DNA from: Azotobacter paspali
GTDB taxonomy: Bacteria > Pseudomonadota > Gammaproteobacteria > Pseudomonadales > Pseudomonadaceae
Assembly (NCBI RefSeq): GCF_042434745.1
Contig: NZ_JBHLSS010000035.1
DNA: 38,561 nt
Direction: 5' to 3' (one strand)
The translations under genes and the position numbers were made by a program. This document shows positions 36,438 through 38,561 of the stretch, one piece after another. The notes under the pieces are model-generated. The model had not been told where the DNA came from, did no database searches, and saw only the letters and a list, made by a program, of their open reading frames with translations. Each line of letters begins with the position of its first letter. Positions within the stretch are counted from its first letter, which is position 1.

Positions 36438-37115
36438 ATGTTGACGATTTCCAATGTGTTGACGGCGGCTCAGCTATGCCAGTGTCGGGAGGCCTTGGCA
36501 CGGGCCGCCTGGCATGATGGACGGCAGAGTGCTGGACATGTGGCGATCCGGGCCAAAGCCGACCTGCAGTTGGCCCAAGACGATCCGCTGGTCGCGCGGC
36601 TGGGGGGCTGATTCTGGAGCTTCTTGGCGCCGCCCCACGTTTTTTGGCCGCAGCCCTGCGGTTGAAAGTGCTGCCGCCGCGCTTCAATTGCTACACTGGC
36701 GGCGGCGTTTACGGCGACTATATCGACAATGCGGTTTTCAGTGTCCCGGGGACGTCGTACCGGGTTCGCAGCGACCTGCCGGCTACCCTGTTCTTGTGCG
36801 ATCCGGACGAATACGATGGCAGCGAACTGGTGATCCGGGACACCTACGGCACGCAGCGGGTCAAGTTGTCGGCCGGTCACTTGGCGCTCTTATCCCAACA
36901 CTAGCCGGCATCAGCTCACTCCAGTCACCCGCGGCGCGCGCTACGCCGCGTTCTTCTGGGTCCAGAGCCTGATACGCGAAGACGACCAGCGGACCACGTT
37001 GCTGGAGCTGGACGAGTCGATCCAGGCGCTGGCCGCCGAGCGGCCCGACATTCCGCTGCTGGAGCGTCTGACCGGCGTCTATCACAACCTGCTGCGGCAC
37101 TGGGCGGATACTTGA
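36438..37115 (+). pseudogene. piuC: PKHD-type Fe(II)/2-oxoglutarate dioxygenase (PiuC-like), decayed
   Basis: The reading starts MLTISNVLTAAQLCQCREAL at 36438. It continues GRQSAGHVAIRAKADLQLAQ, then breaks at a TGA (36609-36611) where one base seems lost before the helix LILELLGA. The second frame gives VLPPRFNCYTGGGVYGDYID, NAVFSVPGTS, LFLCDPDEYDGSELVI and VKLSAGHLAL. A second frame change near 36885 follows. A third part (TPVTRGARYAAFFWVQSLIR, ending HNLLRHWADT) reaches a TGA at 37113-37115. The iron ligand His in the usual GDHID motif is Tyr here (GDYID), so even a repaired frame would be doubtful. PiuC is usually encoded next to the iron receptor PiuA, whose fragment precedes it. Confidence 0.8.
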
Positions 37116-37127
37116 GGAGCGGACCCG

Positions 37128-38243
37128 ATGCACGACCCCCTGTCCAAGCTGCAGCAGATTCCCGCGAGCATCGCCGCGCTCGCCGACTACGAGTCCTTCG
37201 CTCGCGAGCGCATGAGCGAGCAGGTTTGGGCCTACATGGCCGGTGGCGCGGCGGATGAACTGACTCTGCGCGATAACTGCGCGGCCTTCCAACGCCTGCG
37301 TCTGCGCAGCCGGGCGCTACCCGACCTGACGGACGGCCATACCCGCCTGGAACTGTTCGGCCAGCGCTTCGAGCAGCCGATCCTGTTGGCACCGGTGGCT
37401 TACCAGAAGTTGGTCCACCCGGATGGTGAGCTGGCCACGGTACTGGCGGCCTCGGCGGCGCGCGTCGGAATGGTGGTCAGCACCCAGGCCAGCGTGGCGC
37501 TGGAGGACATCGCCCGCCAGGCGCAGACGCCTTTGTGGTTTCAGCTCTACGTGCAGCCCGACCGCGCCTTCACCCGCGAACTGGTGCAGCGCGCCGAGGC
37601 GGCCGGTTACCAAGCGCTGGTGGTGACCGTGGATGCGCCGGTCAGCGGCCTGCGCAACCGCGAGCAGCGCGCCGGCTTCGCGCTGCCGGAGGGAGTCGAG
37701 GCAGTCAACCTGCGCGGCATGCGCTCGCTGCCGCCGACCACCGCTCGGATCGGCGACAGCCCGCTGTTCGGCGGCCCGCTACTGGCCGTCGCGCCGACTT
37801 GGCGGGAACTCGCTTGGCTGCGCTCGCTGACCTGTCTGCCGCTGCTGGTCAAGGGCGTGATGCACCCCGAGGACGCCCGTCGCGCGCTGGCCGAGGGCAT
37901 CGACGGGATCATCGTCTCCAACCACGGCGGGCGAACCCTGGACACCCAGCCGGCGACTATCGAGGTGCTAGAAGAGATCGCCCGGGTCGTCGAGGGACGG
38001 CTGCCCTTGCTGCTGGATGGTGGCGTCCGCCGCGGCACCGACGTGCTCAAGGCCCTGGCCCTGGGCGCCAGTGCGGTGCTGGTGGGGCGGCCCTACGTCT
38101 TCGCCCTGGCCACGGCGGGCGCGCCCGGCGTCTGCCATGCGCTGCAATTGCTGCGTGCCGAGCTGGAGGTCGCCATGGCCCTGACCGGCTGCCGGACCCT
38201 GGCCGATATCGGCCCCGATCTGCTCTGGCGGCCGGGGCGCTGA
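37128..38243 (+). CDS. FMN-dependent alpha-hydroxy-acid dehydrogenase/oxidase (lactate dehydrogenase-like)
   Basis: The 371-residue flavoenzyme belongs to the LldD/glycolate oxidase family, which oxidises L-2-hydroxy acids to 2-oxo acids. Signatures are WAYMAGGAADELTLRDN, ILLAPVAYQKLVHPDGE, STQASVALEDI, WFQLYVQPDR, the Lys in PLLVKGVMHPEDA, the catalytic His/Arg segment IIVSNHGGRTLDTQPA and the FMN phosphate site DGGVRRGTDVLKALALGASAVLVGRP. No N-terminal heme or signal sequence is present. A GAGGAG ribosome site lies about eight bases before the ATG. It is 12 bp after the decayed piuC, so it may once have been transcribed with it. The exact substrate is unknown. Confidence 0.92.
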   Translation: MHDPLSKLQQIPASIAALADYESFARERMSEQVWAYMAGGAADELTLRDNCAAFQRLRLRSRALPDLTDGHTRLELFGQRFEQPILLAPVAYQKLVHPDGELATVLAASAARVGMVVSTQASVALEDIARQAQTPLWFQLYVQPDRAFTRELVQRAEAAGYQALVVTVDAPVSGLRNREQRAGFALPEGVEAVNLRGMRSLPPTTARIGDSPLFGGPLLAVAPTWRELAWLRSLTCLPLLVKGVMHPEDARRALAEGIDGIIVSNHGGRTLDTQPATIEVLEEIARVVEGRLPLLLDGGVRRGTDVLKALALGASAVLVGRPYVFALATAGAPGVCHALQLLRAELEVAMALTGCRTLADIGPDLLWRPGR

Positions 38244-38291
38244 TCCGCCCCTGCACCGGGCGATCGCCTCGGCGCCGGACTTTCGCGTTTC

Positions 38292-38325
38292 CCTTGCAGG
38301 CGCGAACTCGTTCGCGATCCGGGGG
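38292..38325 (+). repeat. REP-like repeat, copy 1
   Basis: CTTGCAGGCGCGAACTCGTTCGCGATCCGG contains the hairpin GCGAAC-TC-GTTCGC. It resembles the extragenic palindromic repeats common in pseudomonads and has a related copy in the same orientation at 38431. Confidence 0.65.
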
Positions 38326-38354
38326 AACGGGGTTTCGGGCTACCTTCGGTAGGT

Positions 38355-38374
38355 CGCGGCGGATGGCCGCCGCG
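38355..38374. repeat. 8-bp perfect-stem hairpin
   Basis: CGCGGCGG-ATGG-CCGCCGCG forms a tight stem-loop between the two REP-like copies. No T-run follows, so it is probably a structural part of the repeat block rather than a terminator. Confidence 0.6.
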
Positions 38375-38430
38375 ATGATCCGCTCTTACCCGAAAGCGCC
38401 ACCTTGCAACGCCGGACGTTCGGCACTCTC

Positions 38431-38462
38431 CCTGTAGAAGCGGGTTCGTTCGCGACCGGCGT
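38431..38462 (+). repeat. REP-like repeat, copy 2
   Basis: CCTGTAGAAGCGGGTTCGTTCGCGACCGGCG resembles the Pseudomonas REP pattern (TGTAGGAGCGGG...TTCGCGA) and copy 1 at 38292, with GTTCGTTCGCGA in common. Confidence 0.65.
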
Positions 38463-38490
38463 GGAGCACGAGGTTTCCGTTGTCCGCAAC

Positions 38491-38561
38491 TTTGACATCC
38501 TCCCCTCCCTCTCGCTGACGCTCGCCGCCCGAAGGGCGGAAAGGAAGGGGATTCCTACCGT
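38491..38561. mobile_element. probable end of an IS200/IS605 (TnpB-type) element
   Basis: The window ends with TTTGACATCCTCCCC, then a region containing the hairpin CCGCCC-GAA-GGGCGG, then GGAAGGGGATTCCTACCGT. The pairing of a TTGACATCCTCCCC start with a GGGGATTCCTAC finish around a stem-loop is the usual form of the right end of IS200/IS605-type elements. The gene itself would lie beyond the window. Confidence 0.5.

Overview
The window comes from a high-GC gammaproteobacterium of the Pseudomonas/Azotobacter group. Three things point there: the type IV pilus block pilD-pilC-pilB / pilA / nadC / ampD-ampE, which is typical of pseudomonads; the three-gene fructose PTS fruB-fruK-fruA with a divergent LacI-type regulator; and REP-like repeats. 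The large number of decayed insertion sequences and broken genes fits a genome with much past transposition, as in Azotobacter, but the genus is my inference.

Layout. (1) 1-1,940: an IS4-family transposase remnant with an amber codon, a low-GC island encoding a small secreted cysteine-containing protein, and the left end of an IS3-family element. (2) 2,055-7,437, all on the minus strand: a four-gene envelope-glycan module reading glycosyltransferase, UDP-galactopyranose mutase, clan GH-A glycosidase-like protein, ABC exporter. A second IS3-type remnant lies on its other side (about 7,640-8,040). (3) 8,182-11,591: type II NADH dehydrogenase with a small DUF3094-like membrane protein, then a translationally coupled trio (GNAT acetyltransferase, thioredoxin-fold-like exported protein, membrane protein of the energy-coupling-factor permease type). 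(4) 11,690-17,693: yacG, coaE, pilD, pilC and pilB on minus, and the divergent major pilin pilA on plus. (5) 17,770-18,120: an IS110-family remnant between pilA and nadC. (6) 18,350-21,639: nadC (minus), ampD-ampE (plus), TatD-family nuclease (minus), with a bidirectional terminator between ampE and tatD. (7) 21,701-24,818: divergent UDP-glucose dehydrogenase and Tat-exported PhoD-type phosphatase, the latter frameshifted near its end. (8) 24,830-31,613: fruR, an operator matching the Cra/FruR consensus, then fruB-fruK-fruA, with a frameshift inside fruK. (9) 31,616-34,430: an N-terminally truncated SDR, prfC, and a decayed two-partner-secretion (TpsB/ShlB) C-terminus. (10) 34,790-38,243: an ornithine/lysine decarboxylase-type gene with a clear terminator, a TonB-receptor tail fused to a decayed piuC-like oxygenase, and an intact FMN-dependent alpha-hydroxy-acid dehydrogenase. 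(11) 38,244-38,561: two REP-like repeats and what looks like the end of an IS200/IS605-type element.

The best candidate for a little-described system is the glycan module at 2,055-7,437. It could make UDP-galactofuranose, transfer sugar, trim or bind a glycan in the cytoplasm and export the product. A second theme is gene decay: frameshifts in phoD, fruK and piuC, sense-to-amber changes in three remnants, and a truncated SDR. Each frameshift could be real or a sequence error and would need resequencing.
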